From the NCBI GenBank assembly GCA_026129685.1, contig JAHCHO010000010.1, positions 1 through 64,000 on the forward strand: 64,000 bases of DNA. The letters run 5' to 3'. The notes under the pieces were generated by a model. That model made no database searches. It was not told the DNA's origin and worked only from the letters and a program-made list of their open reading frames with translations. The first letter of the stretch is position 1; each line of letters begins with the position of its first letter. Of this stretch, positions 44,713-54,059 are shown piece by piece. Both the position numbers and the translations under genes were made by a program. Source of the stretch: Fimbriimonadaceae bacterium (GTDB taxonomy: Bacteria > Armatimonadota > Fimbriimonadia > Fimbriimonadales > Fimbriimonadaceae).

Positions 44713-44740
44713 AGTATAGCATCAGATTCCGTTGGGTCAA
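44713..44740 (-). promoter_or_regulatory. Consensus sigma-70 promoter with long leader
   Basis: On the minus strand TTGACC, 16 nt, TATACT: the best canonical -35/-10 pair in the window. It overlaps the end of coaE and drives the CsgG-like gene, leaving an untranslated leader of about 220 nt that contains no other gene. Confidence 0.7.
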
Positions 44741-45297
44741 CCCCTGCCAAAGAACTCGCTCGCCCAAGCGAGCACGGTTTGCCGCACGAGAACCGGCGGA
44801 TCGTCGGTGTTGACGACCCGATCCGCCAGGACGTTCTTAGCTCGCGAGGGCAACTGGGTGGCGATCAGACGGTCCGCCTCGACCTCGTCCCCCAGTCGCT
44901 CGACCAGCCTTCGTCGCCTCGCCGTCTCGTCGCAGGTGACCGCCCAGACCTCCTCCCCGAAACCCAGGAGGCAGGCTTCGGCGTACAGCGGAATCTCGAG
45001 GACCTGGGCGTCCGAGGCCGCCAACCGACGGAAGACCTCACCGTGCATCAGGGCGTTCACCTCCCGACGGACGCGAGCGTCCCTGGCCAGTAGGGCGCGC
45101 AACTCGGCGCGCCCGACCCGGCGTCCGACGATCTCGGCGAGCCGGTCTTGCGTCGCCGCTTCCTCGTAGACTCGACGCGCGACGTCGTCGGCGGAGAGCG
45201 TGGCGTAACCCGCGTCGCGAAGGTAGCCCAGCACGGTGGATTTGCCCTGCGCGATCCCCCCGGTGATGATGAGCCGACGACGCGAACGATGTTCCAT
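44737..45297 (-). CDS. coaE: Dephospho-CoA kinase
   Basis: Last enzyme of CoA synthesis, phosphorylating dephospho-CoA at the ribose 3'-OH; 186 residues. The P-loop GGIAQGKST, the LSADDVARRVYE lid-side motif, VLEIPLYAEACL and a DRVVNTDD C-terminal segment are typical. I choose ATG 45297 because the P-loop strand starts right after it and a TATCCT -10-like box lies 12 nt upstream; longer in-frame reading is antisense to the acnA start. Confidence 0.93.
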   Translation of the reverse strand: MEHRSRRRLIITGGIAQGKSTVLGYLRDAGYATLSADDVARRVYEEAATQDRLAEIVGRRVGRAELRALLARDARVRREVNALMHGEVFRRLAASDAQVLEIPLYAEACLLGFGEEVWAVTCDETARRRRLVERLGDEVEADRLIATQLPSRAKNVLADRVVNTDDPPVLVRQTVLAWASEFFGRG

Positions 45298-45451
45298 TGG
45301 GAGGCCACCAGGATACACCGGCGGCATCGAACGGCCCCTGATCGACGATCTAGGTACACTCGGACGACACTCCCGCCTCTTGTTCACGGTCTCGCCCGAG
45401 GATCGCCGCGTCGTCGCCGAACGCTGAGGCGGACCCGAGGTACCCCACCGA

Positions 45452-48109
45452 ATGAACAGCTTTGGCGCGAAATCCACGCTTCGAACGGCCGGTCGCGAGG
45501 TCTCCTACTATCGCCTCGACGCCGTCACCTCGAACCTCGCTCGCCTCCCCTTCTCGATCCGAATTCTCCTTGAGAACCTTCTCCGAAACGAGGACGGGGT
45601 CAACGTGATGAGAGCCCACGTCGAGGCGGTCGCCGATTGGAACGCCCAAGCCGAACCAAGCCAGGAGATCGCGTTCACCCCCGCCCGCGTTCTGCTGCAG
45701 GACTTCACCGGCGTCCCGTGCGTGGTGGACCTCGCCGCGATGCGGGACGCGATGGCCGCCCTCGGCGGCGACCCGAAGAGGATCAACCCCCTGCAACCGG
45801 TCGAGTTGGTCATCGACCACTCGGTGCAGGTGGACGCCTACGGCTCCGATGCGGCGCTCATGATCAACCGGGACCTCGAGTTCGAGCGCAATCAGGAGCG
45901 ATACGAGTTCCTGAAATGGGGTCAGTCGGCGTTCGACAACTTTCGGGTCGTGCCCCCGAACACGGGCATCGTCCACCAGGTTAACTTGGAGCATCTCGCC
46001 CGCGTCGTGTTCGAAAAGGATGGCGTCGCCTATCCCGATACGCTCGTCGGCACCGACTCCCACACGACGATGATCAACGGCCTCGGCGTCCTTGGTTGGG
46101 GCGTCGGTGGCATCGAGGCGGAAGCGGCCATGTTGGGTCAGCCGGTCAGCATGCTCCTCCCCCAGGTGATCGGGTTCCGAATCAGCGGAAGGCTCCGCGA
46201 GGGTTGTACCGCCACCGACCTTGTCCTGACCGTCACCGAGATGCTCCGCCGGAAGGGCGTCGTCGGCAAGTTCGTCGAGTTCTTCGGCCCCGGCCTCGCC
46301 TCCATGCCGCTGGCCGACCGCGCCACGATCGCGAACATGGCGCCCGAGTACGGGGCGACGTGCGGCATCTTCCCGGTCGACGAGGAGACGCTGACTTACC
46401 TGCGGCTCACCGGCCGTTCCGAGGAGTCGATCGCGCTCGTTCGCGCCTACATGGTCGCCCAAGGGCTCTTCCATTCGGCGGATACGCCGCAGGCCGAGTA
46501 CACCGACGTGCTGGAACTCGACCTCGCCACCGTCGAGCCGAGCGTCGCCGGACCGAAGCGCCCGCAAGATCGGATTGCCCTGGGTTCGGCGCGCGAGTCG
46601 TTCTTTGCCGGGTTTCCGCGCCGGGACGCGGCTCCGGTCCGCGATCCGGCGGAGACCTCGCCCGAGCAAGGGTTGCGCGATGGGGCGGTCGTGATCGCCG
46701 CGATCACAAGTTGCACGAACACCTCGAACCCGTCCGTCATGGTCGCCGCCGGGCTGGTGGCGCGAAAGGCGGTCGCCGCCGGCCTTCGCGCGAAGCCCTG
46801 GGTCAAAACGTCGCTCGCCCCTGGCTCCAAGGTGGTGACCGGATACCTCGATCGGGCGGGCCTCTCGGCCGACCTTGACGCCCTCGGCTTCAACACCGTC
46901 GGATACGGTTGCACGACCTGCATCGGCAACTCGGGCCCGCTTCCGGAAGCGGTCTCCCATGCGATCCAAGCGAACGACCTCGCCGTCGTCTCCGTGCTCA
47001 GCGGAAACCGAAACTTCGAGGGCCGCGTCAACGCCGAGGTCAAGGCGAACTACCTGATGTCCCCGCCCCTCGTGGTGGCCTATGCCTTGGCGGGCACGAT
47101 CGACATCGACCTCCAGAACGACCCCCTCGGCCTAGACCACTTGGGCCGGCCGGTCTATCTGCGCGACGTTTGGCCTTCCCAGGCGGAGATCGCCGCTTGC
47201 GTCGCCGAAAACGTGCGGGCCGAGATGTTCGCCTCGAGCTATGCCGACGTGTTCCAGGGGGACGACAAGTGGGCGGCGATCGAGGTTTCGGGCGGCGACC
47301 GGTACCGATGGTCGGACGGTTCCACCTACATCAAGAAAGCGCCCTACTTCGACGGGATGTCGCCGGAGGCGCCCGCAAGCGTTGCGGACCCGGTCGGTCT
47401 TCGCGCGCTGGCCGTCCTCGCCGACAGCATCACCACCGACCATATCTCGCCCGCCGGTTCGATCAAGGCCAAGTCGCCCGCCGGGGCGTATCTGACCGAG
47501 CGCGCGGTTCGTCCGCACCTTTTCAACAGCTACGGTTCGCGGCGCGGCAACCACGAGGTGATGGTTCGCGGGACGTTCGCCAACGTCCGGCTCCGCAACC
47601 TGCTGGCGCCCGGCACCGAGGGCGGCTTCACCACCCACCTTCCCACGGGCGAGACGACCGACATCTTCGAGGCGTCCGAGCGCTACCGGGCCGCCGGCGT
47701 GCCGCTGATCGTGCTCGCGGGGAAGGAGTACGGCTCCGGTTCGTCCCGTGACTGGGCGGCGAAGGGCCCCTTCCTGCTCGGCGTCAAAGTCGTCTTGGCG
47801 GAGAGTTTCGAGCGCATTCACCGGTCGAACCTGGTCGGCATGGGAATCCTGCCGCTCCAGTTCGCGGCGGGCGAGAGCGCGGCGAGCCTCGGCCTGGACG
47901 GCACCGAGACCTTTGATATTCAAGGCTTTGCGACCGGCATGGCGACGGGTTTTGCGAACGGCAAGACCGTCCGGGTGACCGCGACTTCGGCCGACGGGTC
48001 GGCGAGAGCGTTCGACGCCACCGTCCGCATCGACACGCCCCAGGAGCGCGAGTACTACCGTCACGGCGGCATCCTTCAGTACGTGTTGCGGCAACTGCTC
48101 AAGAGCTGA
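45452..48109 (+). CDS. acnA: Aconitate hydratase A
   Basis: An 885-residue TCA enzyme of the AcnA/IRP1 type that interconverts citrate and isocitrate through a [4Fe-4S] cluster. Cluster ligands are in [12 protein letters not shown] and [14 protein letters not shown]. Other hallmarks are [20 protein letters not shown] and the C-terminal swivel [17 protein letters not shown]. The region before the ATG has no good Shine-Dalgarno; a GGTACACT box about 95 nt upstream could be its promoter. coaE is divergent. Confidence 0.97.
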   Translation: MNSFGAKSTLRTAGREVSYYRLDAVTSNLARLPFSIRILLENLLRNEDGVNVMRAHVEAVADWNAQAEPSQEIAFTPARVLLQDFTGVPCVVDLAAMRDAMAALGGDPKRINPLQPVELVIDHSVQVDAYGSDAALMINRDLEFERNQERYEFLKWGQSAFDNFRVVPPNTGIVHQVNLEHLARVVFEKDGVAYPDTLVGTDSHTTMINGLGVLGWGVGGIEAEAAMLGQPVSMLLPQVIGFRISGRLREGCTATDLVLTVTEMLRRKGVVGKFVEFFGPGLASMPLADRATIANMAPEYGATCGIFPVDEETLTYLRLTGRSEESIALVRAYMVAQGLFHSADTPQAEYTDVLELDLATVEPSVAGPKRPQDRIALGSARESFFAGFPRRDAAPVRDPAETSPEQGLRDGAVVIAAITSCTNTSNPSVMVAAGLVARKAVAAGLRAKPWVKTSLAPGSKVVTGYLDRAGLSADLDALGFNTVGYGCTTCIGNSGPLPEAVSHAIQANDLAVVSVLSGNRNFEGRVNAEVKANYLMSPPLVVAYALAGTIDIDLQNDPLGLDHLGRPVYLRDVWPSQAEIAACVAENVRAEMFASSYADVFQGDDKWAAIEVSGGDRYRWSDGSTYIKKAPYFDGMSPEAPASVADPVGLRALAVLADSITTDHISPAGSIKAKSPAGAYLTERAVRPHLFNSYGSRRGNHEVMVRGTFANVRLRNLLAPGTEGGFTTHLPTGETTDIFEASERYRAAGVPLIVLAGKEYGSGSSRDWAAKGPFLLGVKVVLAESFERIHRSNLVGMGILPLQFAAGESAASLGLDGTETFDIQGFATGMATGFANGKTVRVTATSADGSARAFDATVRIDTPQEREYYRHGGILQYVLRQLLKS

Positions 48110-48131
48110 GGCCGCCACGCGCTTGGCCCGC

Positions 48132-48155
48132 CGGCCGGTTGATTTTCGCCGGCCG
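48132..48155. repeat. 7-bp GC hairpin between acnA and tRNA-His
   Basis: CGGCCGG-10 nt-CCGGCCG, 23 nt after the acnA stop. No U-tract; a weak terminator or boundary element. Confidence 0.4.
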
Positions 48156-48182
48156 ATGCGTCAAAATGGGTCGTCTACGCGC

Positions 48183-48259
48183 GGCGGGTGTAGCTCAGGG
48201 GTTAGAGCGCCACACTGTGGCTGTGGAAGTCGTGGGTTCAAATCCCATCATCCGCCCCA
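48183..48259 (+). tRNA. tRNA-His (GTG anticodon)
   Basis: Cloverleaf fits by eye. The acceptor GCGGGTG pairs with CATCCGC (one G-T). T8-A9, D arm GCTC/GAGC, anticodon stem CCACA/TGTGG with anticodon GTG, and T arm with TTCAAAT all fit. The CCA end is encoded. An extra 5' G faces C73, the identity feature read by histidyl-tRNA synthetase. pyrD converges on it 6 nt away. Confidence 0.95.
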
Positions 48260-48264
48260 ACCTC

Positions 48265-49305
48265 TCAGGCTTTCGGCAACGCCGATCGCCGAGCCTCCTC
48301 GAGGCTCCGGATTCCGTCTCGTTCGAGGAGCGCCGCGAGTTCCCGGAGCATCCGTGGTGCGCTCGACGGGCCCCCGTAGACCCAACCGGTGTACACCTGC
48401 ACCAAGCTCGCCCCGAGGCGCAGCTTCCGGTAGACGTCCTCTCCGCCGAACACGCCGCCGACGCCGATCAGCGTCCGGTTCGGGAGAAGCCCGGCCAGGG
48501 ACCGGAGCACCTCGTCCGACCGATCGCGCAAGGGTCGGCCCGATAGGCCGCCCGCCTCGTTCGGGTCGCGGCACAGGCCCACACGCGAGAGGGTCGTGTT
48601 CGTGGCGATGACCCCGGTCAGGTTCGCCTCGTCGATCACTGCCGCCGCATCTTCCAGCGCCGAGGGCTCCAAGTCGGGGGCGACCTTCACGAACAGGGGC
48701 TTCGTCGCGTCCACGCTTTGGACGGCCTTCACGATTTCGAGGAGCGACGACCGATCCTGCAGCGTCCGAAGGCCCGGGGTGTTCGGCGAGGACACGTTGA
48801 CCACGAAGTAGTCGCCGTGATTCCTGAGCAACGAGAACGCCGCCGCATAGTCGCCTGCGGCTTCCGCGAGCGGGGTGTCCTTGTTCTTGCCCAGGTTGAT
48901 CCCGATCGGGAGGCCGGGCCGCGCCGCGCACAAACGCGCCGCCATCGCCGTCGCCCCCTGGTTGTTGAACCCCATTCGGTTCACGATCGCGCCGTCCTCC
49001 GGAAGGCGAAACAGCCGCGGACGCGGGTTCCCCGGTTGGGGCCTCGGCGTCACGGTGCCGACCTCGGCAAACCCAAAGCCCAGACCACGCCACGCCGAGA
49101 CGGCGCGGGCGTCTTTGTCAAACCCGGCGGCCAAACCGAGGGGATTCGAGAACCGAACTCCGAAGAGGGTCTGCTCGAGGATCGAGTGCCGGTACACGGT
49201 CGCACGAATCCACCCCCGTTCGAGGAGGGAGAAAGCCCATTCGTGAACCCGCTCCGGATCCAGCCGAAAGAGCAGCGGCCGGACCAGGCGATCGTACGCG
49301 CCCAC
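48265..49305 (-). CDS. pyrD: Dihydroorotate dehydrogenase (class 2)
   Basis: Membrane-associated flavoenzyme of pyrimidine synthesis passing electrons to quinone; 346 residues. The N-terminal amphipathic segment (RLDPERVHEWAFSLLERGWI) is the membrane/quinone helix pair of class 2. Catalytic and FMN motifs are LAAGFDKDARA, VVNVSSPNTPGLR (Ser nucleophile) and IATNTTLSR, with LIGVGGVFGGEDVYRK at the end. It starts 4 nt after the stop of the M42 peptidase gene, so they are likely co-transcribed. Confidence 0.96.
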   Translation of the reverse strand: MGAYDRLVRPLLFRLDPERVHEWAFSLLERGWIRATVYRHSILEQTLFGVRFSNPLGLAAGFDKDARAVSAWRGLGFGFAEVGTVTPRPQPGNPRPRLFRLPEDGAIVNRMGFNNQGATAMAARLCAARPGLPIGINLGKNKDTPLAEAAGDYAAAFSLLRNHGDYFVVNVSSPNTPGLRTLQDRSSLLEIVKAVQSVDATKPLFVKVAPDLEPSALEDAAAVIDEANLTGVIATNTTLSRVGLCRDPNEAGGLSGRPLRDRSDEVLRSLAGLLPNRTLIGVGGVFGGEDVYRKLRLGASLVQVYTGWVYGGPSSAPRMLRELAALLERDGIRSLEEARRSALPKA

Positions 49306-49308
49306 CGC

Positions 49309-50355
49309 CTAGTCGGCCGCCATGTACTCGGCCAGCAGGAGGGTCGTGTCCGCCAGGGCGTCCCAGTGCGTTCGCTCGTAGCCGTGGCTGGTGTCCACGC
49401 CCGGGCCGATGAGCGCCACTTCGGCGCGCCCGCCGGACTGCCAGTAGGCGCCCCCGTCCGAGCCGTAGAACGGGTACACGTCCAGCTTCAGTTCGATTCC
49501 CGCCGTCTCCGCCACATTCATCAGCTTGCCGGAAAGAGCGCGGCTGTAGGGGCCGTTCGAATCCTTCACGCAAAGCGAACAGTGGTACTCGTCGCCGTTC
49601 AGCCCCTCGCCGATGCACGCCATGTCCACCACGACGTACTCGACGACGTCGTCGGGGATGCCGTCCATCCCGCCGTGCCCGACCTCTTCGAAGTTGCTGA
49701 TCAGGAGGTTCGTCCGCTGAGCGGGGGTGATGCCGTGATCTCGCAAGGTCTTGAGAGCCCCGAGGAGGCAGGCGACCCCCGCCTTGTCGTCCAGAAACCG
49801 CGATCTCACGAACCCGGACCCCGAGGTCTCGACGCGAGGGTCGAGATGCACAAAGTCGCCCACCTCGATGCCCAGCAGCCTCGTTTCCTCCGCGTTGGAG
49901 GTTCGTTCGTCCACGCGCACCTCCATCGTGGCGGCGTCGCGCTTCCCTTCGCGCGAGTCCTTGTTGACGTGCGCGGCGCCGTTGGCGAAGACGATCGAGC
50001 CTCGGATCGGACGGTCCTCCCGGGTGCGGATCGTGACCCCTTCGCTCTCGATGGTGGGGAACACGATGCCGTTGAGCGGGGTGACCCGCAACCTCCCGTT
50101 GGGCTTGATCTGGGCCACCATGAGGCCGAGCGTGTCGACGTGCGCGGTGATCGCCCGGGGGCGCGCCTCGGCGATGCCGGGCGCTTCCGCGAGAAGGGCG
50201 CCCTTGGCGGTCTTCTGGGTCGGCACGTCGAGTTCGGCGAACTCCTGCTGGACGAAGTTGATCGCCCATTCGGTGTCGCCGGTCGGGCTGGGGGTGTTGA
50301 GGAGGTCCACCAGCACGCGCAGCACGTAATCTTTGTCGATCTGAAAGCGGCTCAT
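49309..50355 (-). CDS. M42-family metallo-aminopeptidase
   Basis: A 348-residue dimetal peptidase of the glutamyl-aminopeptidase / cellulase-M family. Metal and catalytic motifs: AHVDTLGLMV, RFLDDKAGVACLLGAL (bridging Asp), SNFEEVGHGG (Glu-Glu) and HGYERTHWDAL (His). Similar proteins include the M42 peptidase of the NAGGN osmoprotectant system, but its partner genes are absent. I choose the inner ATG: a CATAAT box overlaps the ATG 15 nt upstream, which would then be the promoter rather than the start. Confidence 0.88.
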   Translation of the reverse strand: MSRFQIDKDYVLRVLVDLLNTPSPTGDTEWAINFVQQEFAELDVPTQKTAKGALLAEAPGIAEARPRAITAHVDTLGLMVAQIKPNGRLRVTPLNGIVFPTIESEGVTIRTREDRPIRGSIVFANGAAHVNKDSREGKRDAATMEVRVDERTSNAEETRLLGIEVGDFVHLDPRVETSGSGFVRSRFLDDKAGVACLLGALKTLRDHGITPAQRTNLLISNFEEVGHGGMDGIPDDVVEYVVVDMACIGEGLNGDEYHCSLCVKDSNGPYSRALSGKLMNVAETAGIELKLDVYPFYGSDGGAYWQSGGRAEVALIGPGVDTSHGYERTHWDALADTTLLLAEYMAAD

Positions 50356-50370
50356 AGGGCGTCCGCCCAT

Positions 50371-50811
50371 TATGGCCGGGAGCGGGCTTCCGTCACTTCG
50401 GTCACCGCAGTGTCAACCGATGATCCTTGCCCGTGATCGAAATCCCGAGGGATTTCGATAGGTTTTGCTGCACCAACCTGATTAAGATCACGCCGATAAT
50501 CATCTGGGAGGCGCGCGCGTCTTACGGTCCGTGGCTTCGCGAACGTCGGGCCCACGTTCTTGGGGCCAGGGAGGCGATCACGTCAAGAACATGGTCCATG
50601 GCTCTTTGCTCACCCCGGGCCCGACCGTTCGGTGCCCTTGCTCCCGCTTCGTGGTCAACGGGTTTTTGCGCTTGGATCGTACGAAACCCTCCGCTTCGCT
50701 CAGGGTGGCAAGGCTCGCTCAGGATGGCACGGCGGGCCCGTCGTGCTTCGCCGAACTCGGCACGGCAAGCGTGGGAGCGGGACTTGGCCGGGAAACCGCC
50801 CGCCGCTCGCG
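50371..50811. other. Gene-free 441-bp stretch between the M42 gene and serS
   Basis: No open frame with a start signal and protein-like composition. It holds the 24-bp palindrome described separately, an inverted repeat GAACGT-7 nt-ACGTTC near 50543, and a stretch near 50675-50730 (CCTCCGCTTCGCTCAGGGTGG then GCTCGCTCAGGATGGCA, each cut here for length) of the type found as dispersed intergenic repeats in other genomes. serS and the M42 peptidase both lie on the minus strand, so this is downstream of serS and includes the M42 promoter. Confidence 0.5.
50436..50459. repeat. Perfect 24-bp palindrome (11-bp arms, 2-nt centre)
   Basis: ATCGAAATCCC-GA-GGGATTTCGAT, about 67 nt upstream of the M42 peptidase promoter box. 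Length and symmetry suggest a dimeric-regulator operator, a hairpin or the remains of a mobile end. Confidence 0.7.
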
Positions 50812-52083
50812 TCACTCTTTCGTCAGCCGATCTCGCCCAACGTAGGGGCGCAGCGGTTCGGGGAGGGTGATGGTGCCGTCCTCGTTCCAAAACGTCTCGA
50901 GGAGCACCGCGTACAGTCGCGGCAGGGCGAGGCCGCTCCCGTTCAAGGTGTGGACGAACTCCGGCTTCTCGCCCGGCGCTCGACGGAACCGGATGTTGGC
51001 CCGCCTCGCTTGGAACGCCTCGAAGTTGCTGCAGCTGGAGATCTCCAGATACTTGTTCATCGCGGGCGACCAGATCTCCAGGTCGTAGCACTTCGCGTTC
51101 GAGAAACTCATTTCGGGGCCGCACAGCAGCACCACGCGGTAGTGAAGGCCAAGCGCCTGGAGCACGCTCTCGGCGTCGCGCACCATCGCCTCCAACTCGT
51201 CGTAGGAGTCTTCCGGCTTAGCGAACTTCACCATCTCGACCTTGTCGAACTGGTGGACCCGTTGGAGGCCGCGGGTGTCCTTCCCCGCCGCACCCGCCTC
51301 GCGCCGGAAACAGCCGCTGACCGCCGCCAACTTGATGGTCAGGTCGTCGCCGTTGAGAATCTCGTCGCGATAGATGTTGGTCACCGGAACTTCGGCGGTC
51401 GGCACGAGATAGAATCCGTCGCTCGTTTTGTAGAGGTCTTCCTCGAACTTGGGGAGTTGGCCGGTCCCTCGCAGCGAGTCGGCGTTGACCACGTAAGGCG
51501 GGTAGACCTCGCGGTAGCCGTTCGTCCCCGTCTGGTGGTCGATCATCCAGTTGAAAAGCGATCGCTGAAGGCGCGCGCCGATGCCGGTGTACAGCACGAA
51601 TCCGCTCCCGGAGATCTTGGTGCCGCGCGGGAAGTCGAGGAGGTCGAGTCCGGTCGCGATTTCCCAGTGCGGCGGAGGAGTATGGGTCGGCTTCTCCCCC
51701 CACTCGCGGACGACCACGTTGTCGGCTTCGCCGGTGCCGGCGGGGACGCTCGCGTGCGGGGGGTTCGGGATGTTGAGTTCGGCGGTTCGCACCCCTTCTT
51801 CCACCTCGCGCATCCGCACCTCCAACTCGTCCAAGCGCTCCTTGAAGGCCTTCGTCTGACCCTTGGCGGCCTCCGCCTCGTCTCGCTTGCCCTGGCTCAT
51901 CAGCTGCCCGATCGACTTGCTCACGGCGTTCATTTCGGCGCGGCAGGACTCGAGTTCCAGGAGGATGCCTCGCCATTCGGCGTCGAGAGCGACGAGTTCG
52001 TCCACCGGCGCCTCGATGTTCTTCTTGGCGGCTCCGGCGCGGACGGCCTCCGCGTTGGTGCGGATGAAGTGTCGGTCGAGCAT
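50812..52083 (-). CDS. serS: Seryl-tRNA synthetase
   Basis: Class II synthetase of 423 residues charging tRNA-Ser. The N-terminal coiled-coil arm (about 25-105, charged heptads around SKSIGQLMSQGKRDEAEAA) grips the tRNA variable arm. Catalytic motif 2 is CFRREAGAAGKDTRGLQRVH and motif 3 is HTLNGSGLALPRLYAVLLE. The start MLDRHFIRTNAEAVR is standard. A TACAAC box is 10 nt before the ATG. Confidence 0.97.
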   Translation of the reverse strand: MLDRHFIRTNAEAVRAGAAKKNIEAPVDELVALDAEWRGILLELESCRAEMNAVSKSIGQLMSQGKRDEAEAAKGQTKAFKERLDELEVRMREVEEGVRTAELNIPNPPHASVPAGTGEADNVVVREWGEKPTHTPPPHWEIATGLDLLDFPRGTKISGSGFVLYTGIGARLQRSLFNWMIDHQTGTNGYREVYPPYVVNADSLRGTGQLPKFEEDLYKTSDGFYLVPTAEVPVTNIYRDEILNGDDLTIKLAAVSGCFRREAGAAGKDTRGLQRVHQFDKVEMVKFAKPEDSYDELEAMVRDAESVLQALGLHYRVVLLCGPEMSFSNAKCYDLEIWSPAMNKYLEISSCSNFEAFQARRANIRFRRAPGEKPEFVHTLNGSGLALPRLYAVLLETFWNEDGTITLPEPLRPYVGRDRLTKE

Positions 52084-52167
52084 TGCGGGATCGTTGTACC
52101 ACCCGGACGGCAACGGGAGCGGGTCGGCTAGTGTCACGGTGTTGCACCACGGGGGCGGGCGGGTGGA

Positions 52168-52173
52168 TACAGT
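52168..52173 (+). promoter_or_regulatory. -10-like TACAGT before the MFS gene
   Basis: TACAGT, 6 nt, GTG. Part of a 96-bp divergent control region with serS. Confidence 0.45.
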
Positions 52174-52179
52174 GGACGG

Positions 52180-53337
52180 GTGCGCGGACTTTGGCCCCTC
52201 TGGGCGGCGGCCTTCCTCGATCTTCTCGGCTTCGGAATGTTCATTCCGGACGTCCAGTTGCGGGCGGAAGCCCTCGGCGCCCCCGGCTGGGTGATCGGCC
52301 TGGTGCTGGCAAGCATGTTCGTCGTCCAGTTCCTCGTCTCGCCCTGGTGGGGGGTGCTGAGCGACCGGATCGGGCGCAAGCCGGTGTTCCTCGTCTGCAC
52401 CTCGCTCTCGGCGGCGGGAATGGCGGTCTACGCCATGCACGACTCGGTTTGGGCGATCGTGATCAGCCGGGTCCTCGCGGGCCTCGGGGCGGCGAACGTG
52501 GCGGTCGCGCAGGCCTACGTCGTGGACACGGTCGAACGAGACCGACAGACGGCGTTTCTCGGCAAACTGGGGGCGGCGACCACGGCCGGGCTGATCGGGG
52601 GCGCGGCGGTGGTGTCGGTGCTCGCGCGCTTCGGGTGGTTGCCGTGGCTCGGGTACGTCGGGGCAGCGGCGAGCGGCATGGGGTTCTTGGTGGTCGCGGC
52701 GTTCCTGCCGCATCGTCCGCCCGCCATCGAGCAACGCCCGGAGAAGCGAGCGATGGTCGACTTTTCGCTGTTCCGGCGCGACGGGCTCCTCCTGCGGATG
52801 GCGGCGATCGCGGTGGTGTCCTGGTTCGCGCTCGCGATGTTGGAGGGCACGTTCGGGCGGCTCATTCGCCACAACCTCGGTTTCGGCCAGTTCGAGTTCG
52901 GCGTCGTGTTCGGCTTCGAGTCGGTGTTGACGGTCCTGGTTCAGGCGACCCTCGTCGCCTGGGTCGCCGCGCGGTACCCGGAGCGAACCACCTTGCGCCT
53001 ATGCTACGTCGGGATGGGGGTCGGCCTGGCGAGCTATCCGTTCGCGAACGGGATGGCGGGTCTTCTGGTGGGCAGCACGCTGTACGCAGTCGGGTTGGGC
53101 TTGGCCGGACCGATTCTCAACGCGGTCTGCAGTCGGCGCACCGCCGAGGAACGCCAAGGCGAGCTGTTCGGGGCGCTTCAGTCGGCGCGGTCGATCGGCT
53201 ACATGATCGGGCCGGTGCTCGGCGGCGCGCTGTTCGATCTCTACCCGGCTTCTCCGTACCTGGTGGCGGGGGTCGTGTGCCTGTCGGCGGCGGCCTTGGT
53301 TCCCCGGATCGAGGAGGCGTCATACTCGGCGGCGTGA
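52180..53337 (+). CDS. Major facilitator superfamily transporter
   Basis: A 385-residue inner-membrane carrier with about 12 helices. The loop 2-3 signature GVLSDRIGRKPVFL is intact and SRVLAGLGAANVAVAQAYV marks helix 4. The N-terminal motif AAFLDLLGFGMFIPD is typical of the TetA/multidrug-like DHA1 branch. Substrate unknown. GTG start. The next gene, plsC, overlaps its stop by GTGA. Confidence 0.9.
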   Translation: MRGLWPLWAAAFLDLLGFGMFIPDVQLRAEALGAPGWVIGLVLASMFVVQFLVSPWWGVLSDRIGRKPVFLVCTSLSAAGMAVYAMHDSVWAIVISRVLAGLGAANVAVAQAYVVDTVERDRQTAFLGKLGAATTAGLIGGAAVVSVLARFGWLPWLGYVGAAASGMGFLVVAAFLPHRPPAIEQRPEKRAMVDFSLFRRDGLLLRMAAIAVVSWFALAMLEGTFGRLIRHNLGFGQFEFGVVFGFESVLTVLVQATLVAWVAARYPERTTLRLCYVGMGVGLASYPFANGMAGLLVGSTLYAVGLGLAGPILNAVCSRRTAEERQGELFGALQSARSIGYMIGPVLGGALFDLYPASPYLVAGVVCLSAAALVPRIEEASYSAA

Positions 53338-54059
53338 GCGCGCGCTGGAGCCCGTGGTACCGATTCTGCCGAGCCGCCGTGCGGGACCTGTTCTTTCGTC
53401 CGATGGGCGGTTACCGGGCGCTCCATGCCGAGCGAGTTCCCGTCGAAGGCCCCCTGATCGTCGCCCCGGTCCACGTCTCGTTCCTCGATCCGCCTTGCGT
53501 GGCGGTCGGGCTGCCCCGGGGTCTGCGCTTTATGGCGAAGGAAGAGCTCTTTCGGTTTCGTCCCTTTGCCGCCCTTATCACCAGCCTAGGTTCCTTTCCG
53601 GTGAAGCGCGGGGCGGGAGACACGGAGGCCATCCGGCGGGCGATTGCCGAGATCGAGGGGGGGCACGCCGTCCTCGTGTTTCCGGAGGGCACCCGCAACG
53701 ATGGCGAGACGATGCTCCCGGTGAACCGGGGAGTGGCGATGCTGGCGAAGCGAACGAACGCCCCGGTGTTGCCGGTCGGCGTGTCGGGAACGCACCGTTG
53801 CTGGCCCCGAGGGGCCAAGCGGTTGCGGCGATCCCGTTTCACCGTCTCGTTCGGGGTTCCGCTCACCTACGCCGAGTTCGCGGCCGGGACCGACGACCGG
53901 ACGGCGCGGGACGCCTTCTCTCAGGAGTTGGCACGACGGATTCTCGAAGCGACCCGGGAGGCGGGTTGGCCGATCAAAGACGCCGGGTCCAGCTCAGGCT
54001 CCACGTCCCCCCTTGTTCCTGATGGAACCAGCGGAAGGCCAGATCCCGGTGCGGTTTGA
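53334..54059 (+). CDS. plsC: 1-acyl-sn-glycerol-3-phosphate acyltransferase
   Basis: A 241-residue PlsC-family acyltransferase making phosphatidate at the inner membrane. It has the HX4D catalytic pair His47/Asp52 (HVSFLDPP), KRGAGDTEAIRRA, VLVFPEGTRNDGE and LPVGVSGTHRCW. GTG start inside the MFS stop (GTGA), with a CATACT box 7 nt before. The last 30 residues look non-native because the reading frame runs 86 bp antisense into the converging OMP gene; the functional fold ends near residue 215. Confidence 0.92.
   Translation: MSARWSPWYRFCRAAVRDLFFRPMGGYRALHAERVPVEGPLIVAPVHVSFLDPPCVAVGLPRGLRFMAKEELFRFRPFAALITSLGSFPVKRGAGDTEAIRRAIAEIEGGHAVLVFPEGTRNDGETMLPVNRGVAMLAKRTNAPVLPVGVSGTHRCWPRGAKRLRRSRFTVSFGVPLTYAEFAAGTDDRTARDAFSQELARRILEATREAGWPIKDAGSSSGSTSPLVPDGTSGRPDPGAV

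Noticed and set aside
45236-45427. 63-codon open frame before acnA
   Set aside because: Antisense to coaE for most of its length and no ribosome site; only a short TTG-initiated leader peptide within it would be conceivable.
50427-50870. Small protein gene in the gap between the M42 gene and serS
   Set aside because: The start lies within the palindrome, composition is Arg/Ser-rich and it overlaps the serS 3' end in antisense.
52084-52179. T-box leader for serS
   Set aside because: The gap to the divergent MFS gene is only 96 bp and has no specifier or antiterminator-like elements.
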